DNA of 27,029 nt. Origin: CAYXUW01 sp964468375 (GTDB lineage Bacteria; Planctomycetota; Phycisphaerae; Sedimentisphaerales; Anaerobacaceae). A program made the translations under genes and the position numbers. Numbering within the stretch: the stretch's first letter is position 1; every line of letters begins with the position of its first letter. Shown one piece after another: positions 20,599 to 27,029 of this stretch. Under the pieces are notes generated by a model. The model was given only the letters and a program-made list of their open reading frames with translations. It had not been told where the DNA came from and did no database searches. Location of the stretch: contig CAYXUW010000008.1 in NCBI GenBank assembly GCA_964468375.1, positions 1-27,029 on the forward strand, given 5' to 3'.

Positions 20599-21420
20599 AT
20601 GGGCCAGAAAACATCACCAATAGGTTTTAGAACGGGAGTAACCCGCGGATGGCAGAGCACGTGGTTTGCTGCCAAGGCCGATTACGGGAATTTTCTTGTC
20701 GAGGACCAGAAGATACGACAGTACATTGACAAGAAGTATAATCGTCAGATGCCGAGAGGTGCGGTGGCCAAGGTTGAGATAGTCCGAACACGTAATGAAG
20801 TGAAAGTAACGCTGCACAGCGCTCGCCCCGGCATAGTCATAGGCCCCAGAGGTGGTGAAGTTGATAAACTGCGGGAAGAGCTCGAAGAGATAACAGGACG
20901 GAAGATTAATGTCAACGTTGTAGAAATAAAAGAACCGGACCTTAACGCTACTCTTGTGGCGGAGGCAATTGCTGAACAGCTAGGTAAGCGGGCCTCATTC
21001 AGGCGCACGATGAAACAATATTGCGAATCAGCAATGAACGCCGGTGCCAAAGGTGTTAAGGTTATTTGCTCCGGAAGATTGGCAGGTTCGGAAATAGCCC
21101 GGAAGGAGACGCAGAAACTTGGCAGTATTCCGTTGCAGGCCCTGGAAGCTGATGTGGATTATGCCACGGCAACCGCCAGAACAACATACGGAGCGATTGG
21201 CATCAAGGTTTGGATTTATAAAGGCAGGTTTGGTGAAGAAATTGAGCCGAAACGAGTTCGTCGGCGCCGGTCGCCCAGGCGTCCTGGTACAGGGCAGGGT
21301 GTTAGTAGCCGAACTAAAGTTGCGGCACCGAAAGGTGGCCGAAGTGTCGTCGAAGGGGAAAAAGAACCGGCTGAAAAGAATGTAGAGGGTACAGATAACT
21401 CTGAAGCAGTCAGTAGTTAA
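20599..21420 (+). CDS. rpsC: 30S ribosomal protein S3 with C-terminal tail
   Basis: S3 forms part of the mRNA entry channel with helicase activity. The product has 273 residues against the usual 210-235. The start MGQKTSPIGFRTGVTRGW is typical. The KH domain has GIVIGPRGGEVDKL (GPRG at 82-85), and the C-terminal domain has GRLAGSEIARKE, ADVDYATATARTTYGAIG and KVWIYKG. Residues 217-273 are an extra basic then acidic tail, rich in Arg, Gly, Ser, Glu and Lys, and likely disordered. ATG 20599 lacks a normal SD and follows an 8-bp hairpin. It lies 18 bases before rplP. Confidence 0.97.
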   Translation: MGQKTSPIGFRTGVTRGWQSTWFAAKADYGNFLVEDQKIRQYIDKKYNRQMPRGAVAKVEIVRTRNEVKVTLHSARPGIVIGPRGGEVDKLREELEEITGRKINVNVVEIKEPDLNATLVAEAIAEQLGKRASFRRTMKQYCESAMNAGAKGVKVICSGRLAGSEIARKETQKLGSIPLQALEADVDYATATARTTYGAIGIKVWIYKGRFGEEIEPKRVRRRRSPRRPGTGQGVSSRTKVAAPKGGRSVVEGEKEPAEKNVEGTDNSEAVSS

Positions 21421-21438
21421 TTTGCAAGGGTCTAAAAA

Positions 21439-21858
21439 ATGGCGATGATGCCGAAAAGAGTTAAACACCGTAAGAGTCAGCGAGGGCGAATGAAGGGTAA
21501 CGCCTGTCGAGCTAATTATGTAGCATTTGGTGATTATGGTTTGCAGGCGCTGGAGACCAGTTGGGTAACTGCTAGGCAAATTGAGGCCGGTCGTGTTGCA
21601 GCAACTCATTTTCTGCATCGCGTAGGTAAGGTTTATCTCAGGATATTTCCGCATAAGCCGGCAAGCGCCAAGCCATTGGAGACGCGAATGGGCAAAGGTA
21701 AGGGAGAGCCCGCATTTTGGGTCGCCAGAGTCAGGCCCGGCCAGGTTTGTTTTGAAATCGGCGGCGTAGAAGAGGATGTCGCCAAGAAGGCATTGGGCAG
21801 GGTTGCTCATAAAATGCCGATTAGGTGCAGGTTTGTTAAACGGAGACATTCGTTGTAG
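21439..21858 (+). CDS. rplP: 50S ribosomal protein L16
   Basis: L16 organises the A-site and P-site region of the large subunit and is a late assembly protein. The 139-residue product begins MAMMPKRVKHRKSQRGRMKG. It contains GDYGLQALETSWVTARQIEA, YLRIFPHKPASAKPLETRMG and KGKGEPAFWVARVRPG. The Arg in LETRMGKGKG is the residue hydroxylated in E. coli L16 (R81); whether a hydroxylase exists here is unknown. A second ATG two codons in (21445) is an alternative start. The length is normal (about 136-140). rpmC follows after 57 bases. Confidence 0.98.
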   Translation: MAMMPKRVKHRKSQRGRMKGNACRANYVAFGDYGLQALETSWVTARQIEAGRVAATHFLHRVGKVYLRIFPHKPASAKPLETRMGKGKGEPAFWVARVRPGQVCFEIGGVEEDVAKKALGRVAHKMPIRCRFVKRRHSL

Positions 21859-21915
21859 GATTGCTGTTTTGCAGCAGGTTGCAAGACAAAGCACATTGTA
21901 AAGGGAAAGTTTGAT

Positions 21916-22101
21916 ATGAAAGCCCGGCAGTATCGTGAAATGAGCCCTGATGAGCTTAAAGACAAGCTTGAGGAATTGCAGAGCCATTTGTTTGATTTAC
22001 GCTCGCAGGCGGTTACGGAGAAGCTGGAGAATACTAAGGCTTTGATTAATGTCAGGCGCGATATTGCCAGGATTAAAACGATAATGTGTGAAAACAGGTG
22101 A
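21916..22101 (+). CDS. rpmC: 50S ribosomal protein L29
   Basis: L29 is a small helical hairpin protein near the tunnel exit, next to L23. The 61-residue product has the expected form: MKARQYREMSPDELKDKLEE, HLFDLRSQAVTEKLENTK and the end INVRRDIARIKTIM. ATG 21916 has AAGGGAAAG about seven bases upstream. The length is normal (60-70). It sits between L16 and S17, as in nearly all bacteria. Confidence 0.97.
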   Translation: MKARQYREMSPDELKDKLEELQSHLFDLRSQAVTEKLENTKALINVRRDIARIKTIMCENR

Positions 22102-22158
22102 TGGTTTTTTCCTTTGCTTGCTTTCATAAGAAAGCGGCGGAGCAATTGGAAGTCGAAG

Positions 22159-22419
22159 ATGCAGGATAAAAGATTAAAAACGGTTACCGGTGTGGTAGTA
22201 AGCAATAGCGGCGATAAAAGTATTAAAGTTGCCGTTGATTTTAAAGTCAAACATCCGGAATACGGCAAATACGTAAGACGCAGGACGAAGTTCGGTGTCC
22301 ACGATGAACATAATCAGGCGGGTGTTGGCGATATTGTTGAGGTCGCCGAGTGCAGGCCTTATAGTAAAACCAAAAGCTGGCGTCTTGTGAAAGTTTTAGA
22401 AAAAGCAGTTCAGCAGTAG
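22159..22419 (+). CDS. rpsQ: 30S ribosomal protein S17
   Basis: S17 is an OB-fold protein that binds 16S rRNA early in assembly. From ATG 22159 the product has 86 residues: MQDKRLKTVTGVVVSNSGDK, then VKHPEYGKYVRRRTKFGVHD, then the end SKTKSWRLVKVLEKAVQQ. GGAAG (22148-22152) lies six bases before this ATG, which decides the start. A TTG at 22114 would add 15 residues that do not fit the family. The length is normal. In E. coli this gene ends the S10 operon; here rplN follows after 32 bases without a terminator, so S10 and spc appear fused. Confidence 0.96.
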   Translation: MQDKRLKTVTGVVVSNSGDKSIKVAVDFKVKHPEYGKYVRRRTKFGVHDEHNQAGVGDIVEVAECRPYSKTKSWRLVKVLEKAVQQ

Positions 22420-22451
22420 CTGTTTTAGGGAAGTGGTAAGAAGGAAATAGA

Positions 22452-22838
22452 GTGATTCAGCAGGAAACAATGTTGGATATAGCTGACAACTCAGGCGTTA
22501 AGTCGGCGTTGTGCATTAAGGTTCTCGGCAAAAGCGGGGCCAAAGGAAAGTTCAGGCGCCCTGTAGCCGGCGTGGGTGATGTTATTTGTGTTGCCATAAA
22601 AAAGTCGCTTCCGAATTGCCAGCTGGATGACAAAAAAGTTCATAAATGCGTTATTATTCGTACTAAATATCCTGTGAAGCGCTCCGACGGCAGCTATGTA
22701 AGGTTTGACAGCAACGCTGCCGTGATGATTGATGGAGAAGGCAATCCCATCGGAACAAGGATTTTCGGCGCGGTTGCTCGGGAGCTCCGTGAGAAAAACT
22801 ATATGAAAATTATTTCGCTCGCAAGCGAGGTAGTCTGA
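22452..22838 (+). CDS. rplN: 50S ribosomal protein L14
   Basis: L14 lies at the subunit interface (bridge B8) and contacts L19; RsfS silences ribosomes by binding it. The start is GTG 22452 and the product 128 residues, slightly above the usual 122. Characteristic parts are MIQQETMLDIADNSGVKSAL, GVGDVICVAIKKSLPN, KCVIIRTKYPVKRSDGSYVR, DSNAAVMI and GTRIFGAVARELRE. Upstream is AAGGAAATAGA, giving an SD about five bases away. A few extra residues lie around PNCQLDDKKVHKC, and the C-terminus ends in LASEVV. Confidence 0.98.
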   Translation: MIQQETMLDIADNSGVKSALCIKVLGKSGAKGKFRRPVAGVGDVICVAIKKSLPNCQLDDKKVHKCVIIRTKYPVKRSDGSYVRFDSNAAVMIDGEGNPIGTRIFGAVARELREKNYMKIISLASEVV

Positions 22839-22877
22839 GTAGATTGATATTTTTTGCCGGAGATATGAAATTTTAAG

Positions 22878-23216
22878 ATGGCCCTGCACGTGAAAAAAGG
22901 TGATGTGGTTGAGATTATTGCCGGTGACCATAAGGGTGCTACGGGAACAGTGCTGCGCGTTATTCCGGAAAAGGAAAGCGTAATAGTTCAGGGACATAAC
23001 GTAGCCAAAAAGCACGTTCGGCCTTCACGAAGAAATCCACAGGGAGGTCGTATTGATGTTGAGCAGCCGATACATATAAGCAATGTTTTACCCGTAAGCC
23101 CGAAAAGCTCAAGGGCCAGTAAAGTTCGTTATCAGGTACACGCTGATGGCAGCAAAAAGCGCCTTGCGGCCGACGGTACTGAGATTGGTGTTGTTAGAAG
23201 GGCTGACAAGGCCTGA
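22878..23216 (+). CDS. rplX: 50S ribosomal protein L24
   Basis: L24 is one of the two assembly initiator proteins of the large subunit. The 112-residue product opens with the KOW element (VKKGDVVEIIAGDHKGATG). It continues with VIVQGHNVAKKHVRPSRRNP, then GGRIDVEQPIHISNVLPVSP. The length is normal (about 100-115). GGAGATATGAAA stands upstream of ATG 22878. It is followed by rplE after 13 bases. In E. coli the S8 repressor site of the spc operon lies at this junction; no equivalent could be recognised in these few bases. Confidence 0.97.
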   Translation: MALHVKKGDVVEIIAGDHKGATGTVLRVIPEKESVIVQGHNVAKKHVRPSRRNPQGGRIDVEQPIHISNVLPVSPKSSRASKVRYQVHADGSKKRLAADGTEIGVVRRADKA

Positions 23217-23229
23217 GATGAGATAGAAA

Positions 23230-23787
23230 ATGGCACGTTTAAGAGATTTATATAAGTCTAAGATAGTTCCGGAGTTAACTAAGGAATTTGGCTATACAAG
23301 TCCTATGGCTGTGCCTAGGTTGAAGAAGATAGTTATCTCTATGGGAGTAGGCAAGGCCGTGCTGGATAAAAAGTTTCTGGAACTTGCCAAGAAGGATATG
23401 ATGATGATTACCGGCCAGATGCCTCTCGTGTGTAAGGCCAAAAAAAGCGTTTCAAATTTTAAGCTTCGCGAAGGCAACGAAATTGGTCTGAAAGTGACCG
23501 TCCGGCGAGAGCGAATGTATGAATTTATGGACCGGCTGATTAGTCTTGCAATACCCAGAGTAAGAGATTTTCGCGGACTCAGCCCCAAAGGTTTTGACGG
23601 CAGGGGCAATTACTCGATGGGACTGGCCGAGCAAAGTGTATTTCCGGAGATTAATCCTGCGAAGATTGAGTTTCAGCAGGGTATGAATGTAACTTTTGTA
23701 ACAACGGCCAAAACCGATAAAGAAGCGCTGAAAATGCTGTCGCTTTTCGGCGTGCCGTTCAGGGAATCGGCAACGCCGGCACAGTAA
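23230..23787 (+). CDS. rplE: 50S ribosomal protein L5
   Basis: L5 binds 5S rRNA and forms bridge B1b in the central protuberance. The 185-residue product starts MARLRDLYKSKIVPELTKEF and contains GYTSPMAVPRLKKIVISMGV. It also has LREGNEIGLKVTVR, FRGLSPKGFDGRGNYSMGL, EQSVFPEINPAKIE and the end KMLSLFGVPFRE, all typical of bacterial L5. The length is normal (about 178-187). The start ATG 23230 is preceded by GAGATGAGATAGAAA, a weak SD. Confidence 0.98.
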   Translation: MARLRDLYKSKIVPELTKEFGYTSPMAVPRLKKIVISMGVGKAVLDKKFLELAKKDMMMITGQMPLVCKAKKSVSNFKLREGNEIGLKVTVRRERMYEFMDRLISLAIPRVRDFRGLSPKGFDGRGNYSMGLAEQSVFPEINPAKIEFQQGMNVTFVTTAKTDKEALKMLSLFGVPFRESATPAQ

Positions 23788-23821
23788 TTGCCGGCAAAGG
23801 CGAACGATTTGGAGTTTGTTA

Positions 23822-24007
23822 ATGTCAACTAAAGCGTTGGAAAATAAAGCTGAAAGGAAACAGAAGTTTCGAGTTAGGCAGTATACCCGGTGTCAGCTTT
23901 GCGGGAGAAGTAAAGCTGTTTATCGTAAATTCAAAATTTGCCGGATTTGCTTTAGAACTTTGGCAAACGAAGGAAAAATACCGGGAGTAAAAAAAGCCAG
24001 TTGGTAA
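23822..24007 (+). CDS. rpsN: 30S ribosomal protein S14, zinc type (type Z)
   Basis: S14 is a late-binding head protein near the A site. From ATG 23822 the product has 61 residues. Four cysteines in two CxxC pairs (C24, C27, C40, C43; RCQLCGRSKAVYRKFKICRI) make the zinc ribbon of the short type Z form, as opposed to the long cysteine-free form of E. coli. GGAG (23811-23814) lies seven bases upstream, which supports this ATG over the TTG at 23816. The end PGVKKASW is conserved. The form implies zinc dependence of this protein. Confidence 0.97.
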   Translation: MSTKALENKAERKQKFRVRQYTRCQLCGRSKAVYRKFKICRICFRTLANEGKIPGVKKASW

Positions 24008-24059
24008 TGTGGTTTGCAATTGAAAAACCGCGATTTGGAGATCGACCTGGAGTCTGATT

Positions 24060-24458
24060 ATGAGCTTGAGTGACCCAATAGCTGATATGCTGACGAGAAT
24101 TCGTAATGCGATCCGTGTAAATAAAGCCGAGGTTAGCATTAAGGCATCGAACATCTGCGCGGGTATAGCGGCTGTGCTTAAAAAAGAAGGTTATGTCGAG
24201 GATTTTGACCGCATCGATGACGGCAAACAGGGAATACTTAGGATTACCCTGAAATATGACCAGGCCGGTCAGTCTATTATTAGCGAGATAGCAAGAGTAA
24301 GTAAGCCCAGCAGAAGAATCTATTCGCCTGTTGACCAGTTGCCGCATGTTTTGGGCGGTTACGGTGTGGCGATTATTTCAACGAGTAAAGGCGTAATGAG
24401 TGACAGAGATTGCCGAAAGGATAACGTCGGCGGCGAGATACTTTGTACGGTGAGTTAA
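24060..24458 (+). CDS. rpsH: 30S ribosomal protein S8
   Basis: S8 binds the central domain of 16S rRNA and in E. coli represses the spc operon. The 132-residue product has MSLSDPIADMLTRIRNAIRV, YVEDFDRIDDGKQGILRITLKY-type strands, VSKPSRRIYSPVDQLPHVLG and the signature AIISTSKGVMSDRDCRKDNV followed by GGEILCTV. The length is normal (about 130-132). CTGGAGTC upstream gives GGAG about nine bases from ATG 24060. The stop overlaps the rplF start (TAATG at 24456-24460), so S8 and L6 are likely translationally coupled. A 7-bp hairpin, one G-U pair, fits in the rpsN-rpsH gap (24009-24015 with 24025-24031). Confidence 0.98.
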   Translation: MSLSDPIADMLTRIRNAIRVNKAEVSIKASNICAGIAAVLKKEGYVEDFDRIDDGKQGILRITLKYDQAGQSIISEIARVSKPSRRIYSPVDQLPHVLGGYGVAIISTSKGVMSDRDCRKDNVGGEILCTVS

Positions 24459-25039
24459 TGAGTCGTATTGGTAAAAAAGAGATTACTGTCCCCGAAGGGG
24501 TAAAGATTGAGCAAAAGGGCTTGCGCATCAAGGTTTCAGGACCGCTCGGAAATTTGGAGACGGACTGCCTCCCGTCTATAAAGATAAAAATCGACGAGTC
24601 CGCGCGAAAAGTGTTGGTGGAAAGCGAAAAGCCTGATGTGCGGCGGAGCAGACAGCTGCACGGCACGATGCGTGCCCTCATTGCTAATATGGTAACTGGT
24701 GTCAGCAAGGGTTTCGAAAAGCAGATGCAGGTTTACGGTACCGGCTACAGCGTAAAGGAACAGGGCGGCAAGCTGGTTTTGCAAGTCGGCTTTTGTCATC
24801 CGGTAGAAAAGCCCATACCAAAGGGCATAAAGGTAAATATTCAGACCGCTGCAACCAAGGGTAATGACGTGCCCGCCAAGTTTACGCTTTCGGGGATAGA
24901 CAAGCACCAGCTCGGGCAGTTTGCAGCAGATATAAGAAGAATAAAACCGCCCGAACCGTATAAGGGCAAGGGCGTCCGTTATGCAGATGAATACGTAAGA
25001 CGTAAAGTAGGAAAGGCGTTTACTTCGGGAACAGCGTAA
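24458..25039 (+). CDS. rplF: 50S ribosomal protein L6
   Basis: L6 stands near the base of the L12 stalk and the sarcin-ricin loop. From ATG 24458, which shares one base with the rpsH stop, the product has 193 residues: MSRIGKKEITVPEGVKIEQK, MVTGVSKGFEKQMQVYGTGY, LQVGFCHPVEKPIPKGIKV, and LSGIDKHQLGQFAADIRRIK with the end PPEPYKGKGVRYADEYVRRK. An in-frame TTG at 24443 is a less likely start. It is somewhat longer than the usual 177-180, with extra residues spread in loops such as around ESEKPDVRRSRQ. Confidence 0.98.
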   Translation: MSRIGKKEITVPEGVKIEQKGLRIKVSGPLGNLETDCLPSIKIKIDESARKVLVESEKPDVRRSRQLHGTMRALIANMVTGVSKGFEKQMQVYGTGYSVKEQGGKLVLQVGFCHPVEKPIPKGIKVNIQTAATKGNDVPAKFTLSGIDKHQLGQFAADIRRIKPPEPYKGKGVRYADEYVRRKVGKAFTSGTA

Positions 25040-25055
25040 TTGAGATTCGGTTTTT

Positions 25056-25421
25056 ATGAAAATTGACAGGGCAAAAAAAGCAGCTTTAAGACGTAAGTAT
25101 CGTGTGAGAAAGAAGGTCTTTGGAACGCCGGAGAAACCGCGATTGTCGGTTTTTCGTTCGAACAGACATATTTACGCTCAGATTACCGATGATATCGCAG
25201 CGGCGACGCTTGTTTCTGCAAGCACAAAAATAAAAGCTCTTCAGGGTAAGTTAACTCGCGGCGATGATCAAAAGGCGGCTCAGATTGTGGGTGAAGAAAT
25301 TGCAAAGCAGGCACTGAGTGTCGGCATTAAATGTGTTTGCTTTGATAGAAACCGCTATAGGTTTCATGGCAGAGTCAAAGCGCTTGCTGAAGCGGCCAGA
25401 AAGGCCGGGTTGGTTTTTTGA
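25056..25421 (+). CDS. rplR: 50S ribosomal protein L18
   Basis: L18 binds 5S rRNA together with L5 in the central protuberance. The 121-residue product has a basic N-terminus (MKIDRAKKAALRRKYRVRKK) and PEKPRLSVFRSNRHIYAQIT. It ends with AKQALSVGIKCVCFDRNRYR, FHGRVKALAEAARKAGL. All are typical of the family, and the length is normal (116-122). The SD is weak (TTGAGATTCGG). rpsE follows after 31 bases. Confidence 0.98.
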   Translation: MKIDRAKKAALRRKYRVRKKVFGTPEKPRLSVFRSNRHIYAQITDDIAAATLVSASTKIKALQGKLTRGDDQKAAQIVGEEIAKQALSVGIKCVCFDRNRYRFHGRVKALAEAARKAGLVF

Positions 25422-25452
25422 AGAGTAGAGTTATTACTTTTGGAGAAGAAAA

Positions 25453-26037
25453 TTGACAGCAGAATCGGCTAAATCTGTTGAAGGCAAAAACTTGAAGAAA
25501 GATGTAGCGCCTTTGGGGCGGGCTTCTAACGAAGATAGATTGTCTATCCAGGAAGAACAGCCGTTGGAAGATTCCGTAGTGAAGATATTCCGCTGTGCTA
25601 AAGTGGTGAAAGGAGGCCGGCGGTTCAGTTTTGCAGCAATGGTTGTAGTTGGCGACCGTGCGGGCACGGTTGGTGTTGGTTATGGCAAAGCTAACGAAGT
25701 GCCGTTGGCCGTTGAGAAAGCTATAAAAGATGCGAAGAAATCTTTGCACAGGATAGCTCTGCTTGACAGGACGATTCCATACCAGGTGGTCGGAAAGTAT
25801 AGGGCTACGAAGGTAATACTGGTTCCGGCCAGCCCCGGTGCTGGAGTTATCGCCGGCTCGAGTGCTCGAGCGGTACTGGAATTGGCCGGCGTTCAGGATG
25901 TACTTACAAAAGTTTATGGAAGCACTTCCGCTAAAAATGTTGTCAAAGCTACGTTAAGCGGATTATTGAAGTTACGCAGCAAAGAAGATGTTGAATCTCT
26001 TCGTGGCGTGAAAGTCGAAGCTGTAAAAAGGTGGTGA
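25453..26037 (+). CDS. rpsE: 30S ribosomal protein S5 with N-terminal extension
   Basis: S5 helps decoding accuracy and lines the mRNA entry channel. The start is TTG 25453, supported by GGAG (25442-25445) seven bases upstream; no in-frame ATG occurs before the conserved domain. The product has 194 residues against the usual 160-170. The dsRBD-like half has VVKIFRCAKVVKGGRRFSF and VGVGYGKANEVPLAVEKA. The C-terminal half has PASPGAGVIAGSSARAVLEL, GVQDVLTKVYGSTSAKNVVK. The spectinomycin loop (VKGGRRFS) is conserved. Residues 1-37 are an extra polar segment. Eight bases separate it from rplO, with no rpmD between. Confidence 0.97.
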   Translation: MTAESAKSVEGKNLKKDVAPLGRASNEDRLSIQEEQPLEDSVVKIFRCAKVVKGGRRFSFAAMVVVGDRAGTVGVGYGKANEVPLAVEKAIKDAKKSLHRIALLDRTIPYQVVGKYRATKVILVPASPGAGVIAGSSARAVLELAGVQDVLTKVYGSTSAKNVVKATLSGLLKLRSKEDVESLRGVKVEAVKRW

Positions 26038-26045
26038 TGACTTAA

Positions 26046-26492
26046 ATGTTGAATTTCGAAATAACTTCTGTTGCGGGCAAACATAAACGTCGCCGTCGTG
26101 TTGGTAGAGGCACCGGTACCGGACGCGGTAAAACCTGTGGCCGGGGACACAAAGGCAGCGGAAGCAGAGCTGGCGCGACTTCGCTATCGCTTTATGAAGG
26201 CGGGCAGATGCCTCTGTTTAGGCGATTGCCGAAACGCGGCTTTAACAATTTCAAGTTCGAAACTAAATATAAGATTGTCAACGTATCCCAGCTGGAAAGA
26301 TTTAACGAGGGAGCCGATGTTGGTATAGAGCAGTTGTCCGATGCTGGTCTGATTGATAGTCTCAAAAATAAAGTCAAGATTCTTGGTGATGGCGAACTGA
26401 CGAAAAGTTTACAGGTAACAGCGCATAAATTCAGCAAGACCGCCGAGCAGAAAATCATAGCTTCCGGCGGCACAGCTAAAATAGTAAAGTGA
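26046..26492 (+). CDS. rplO: 50S ribosomal protein L15
   Basis: L15 is a large-subunit assembly protein with a long basic N-terminal tail. The 148-residue product has the Gly/Arg-rich RRRRVGRGTGTGRGKTCGRG, then HKGSGSRAG, and YEGGQMPLFRRLPKRGFNN. The C-terminal domain ends TAEQKIIASGGTAKIV. The length is normal (about 144-150). GGTGGTGATGA before the ATG overlaps the rpsE stop and serves as SD. In E. coli rpmD (L30) lies between rpsE and rplO; here it is missing. secY follows after 43 bases. Confidence 0.98.
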   Translation: MLNFEITSVAGKHKRRRRVGRGTGTGRGKTCGRGHKGSGSRAGATSLSLYEGGQMPLFRRLPKRGFNNFKFETKYKIVNVSQLERFNEGADVGIEQLSDAGLIDSLKNKVKILGDGELTKSLQVTAHKFSKTAEQKIIASGGTAKIVK

Positions 26493-26535
26493 CTGATTTT
26501 AATATAGATATGAGAGATTAACGGTAAATATAAAA

Positions 26536-27029
26536 ATGCTTAAAGCGGTATTTAACATATTTAGAATCCCGGATCTGCGCAACAAGATTCTTTTTACTTT
26601 TGCGCTGCTGGTCATATACAGGGTCGGCTTCCACATTCCTATTCCCTGTTTTGATGAGTCGAAAATTGCAGCCGCCGCGGGTACCAGAGATACCGACAGT
26701 CCTTTAGGTAGGGCCGCTGAATATCTGCAGATGTTCACCGGCGGGACCTTGAGCCACAGCAGTTTGTTCGGTTTGGGAATTATGCCTTATATTATGGCGT
26801 CGATTATACTTATGCTGCTGGGGGAGGTTATCCCCGCCTTGAAAAAATTACGGCAGGAGGGACAAACCGGATATAAGAAAATACAGGAGTATACGCGATA
26901 TCTGACGGTCCCGATATGCGTTTTCCAGTCAATAATGTATATGAGAATGTTCGGGATGCAGCAGTTTATATATCCCGGTATGTTTACCCAGGCGATGATA
27001 ATGGGTATTGTTAGTATGACTGCTGGCAC
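26536..27029 (+). CDS. secY: Preprotein translocase subunit SecY (5' part)
   Basis: SecY is the channel protein of the inner-membrane translocon, partner of the SecE encoded at 1495-1881. The reading frame from ATG 26536 is open to the right edge, giving 164 residues and no stop. It starts MLKAVFNIFRIPDLRNKILF, then the first membrane segment FALLVIYRVGFHIPIP. The plug region follows, then FTGGTLSHSSLFGLGIMPYI and MASIILMLLGEVIPALKKLR, then the cytosolic segment QEGQTGYKKIQEYTRYLTV. These are classical SecY features. No good SD precedes it (ATTAACGGTAAATATAAAA). Its place after rplO is conserved. Confidence 0.97.
   Translation, partial: MLKAVFNIFRIPDLRNKILFTFALLVIYRVGFHIPIPCFDESKIAAAAGTRDTDSPLGRAAEYLQMFTGGTLSHSSLFGLGIMPYIMASIILMLLGEVIPALKKLRQEGQTGYKKIQEYTRYLTVPICVFQSIMYMRMFGMQQFIYPGMFTQAMIMGIVSMTAG

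Noticed and set aside
21028..21987. A 319-codon open frame on the minus strand across rpsC and rplP
   Set aside because: It is the shadow of two highly conserved ribosomal protein genes on the + strand. The translation has no recognisable domain and it crosses their intergenic spacer.
22114..22158. TTG start giving a longer S17
   Set aside because: The added residues do not match the family, and ATG 22159 has GGAAG at good spacing.
1..27029. CRISPR arrays, insertion sequences, phage or toxin-antitoxin genes
   Set aside because: No direct repeat arrays, transposase-like frames or other accessory genes were seen; every long + strand frame is a core gene.

Overview
The window is one continuous stretch of bacterial information-processing genes, all on the + strand. 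It joins the tuf-secE-nusG-rpl-rpoBC block, the str genes, and a fused S10-spc ribosomal protein cluster. The order is tuf (3' part), rpmG, tRNA-Trp, secE, nusG, rplK, rplA, rplJ, rplL, rpoB, rpoC, rpsL, rpsG, fusA, rpsJ, rplC, rplD, rplW, rplB, rpsS, rplV, rpsC, rplP, rpmC, rpsQ, rplN, rplX, rplE, rpsN, rpsH, rplF, rplR, rpsE, rplO, secY (5' part). No mobile element, CRISPR array or phage gene is visible.

The organism is a bacterium, most likely a planctomycete of the Phycisphaerae/Sedimentisphaerales kind. This is an inference with moderate confidence. The reasons are a beta' subunit with a large trigger-loop insertion, no gene for L30 between rpsE and rplO, a four-cysteine S14, frequent non-ATG starts with variable Shine-Dalgarno sequences, and a set of enlarged ribosomal proteins. 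No 16S gene is present to settle it.

Layout: 1-1007 is EF-Tu. 1158-2489 holds L33, tRNA-Trp, SecE and NusG. 2538-4868 holds the L11/L1/L10/L12 stalk and L1-arm proteins. 4942-13127 encodes the RNA polymerase beta and beta' subunits. 13178-14168 holds S12 and S7, closed by a strong intrinsic terminator (14176-14226). EF-G follows directly but has no ATG start and no clear ribosome binding site. A 515-base non-coding gap (16336-16850) precedes the S10-spc cluster. It is rich in predicted RNA structure: two abutting hairpins, a longer bulged stem, a hairpin followed by eight T, and a 20-codon leader ORF across that hairpin. From 16851 to the right end the S10 and spc genes run nearly without gaps into secY.

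The genes serve one process. RNA polymerase and NusG make and couple transcripts, the ribosomal proteins, EF-Tu, EF-G and tRNA-Trp translate them, and SecE and SecY form the membrane channel for exported products. The most unusual points are (1) L22 carrying an N-terminal XRE-like helix-turn-helix domain of about 72 residues, (2) the structured leader before rpsJ, (3) S12 with Arg at position 88, the change that gives streptomycin resistance elsewhere, and (4) low-complexity additions to L12 (N-terminal), S7 (internal), S3 (C-terminal) and S5 (N-terminal).
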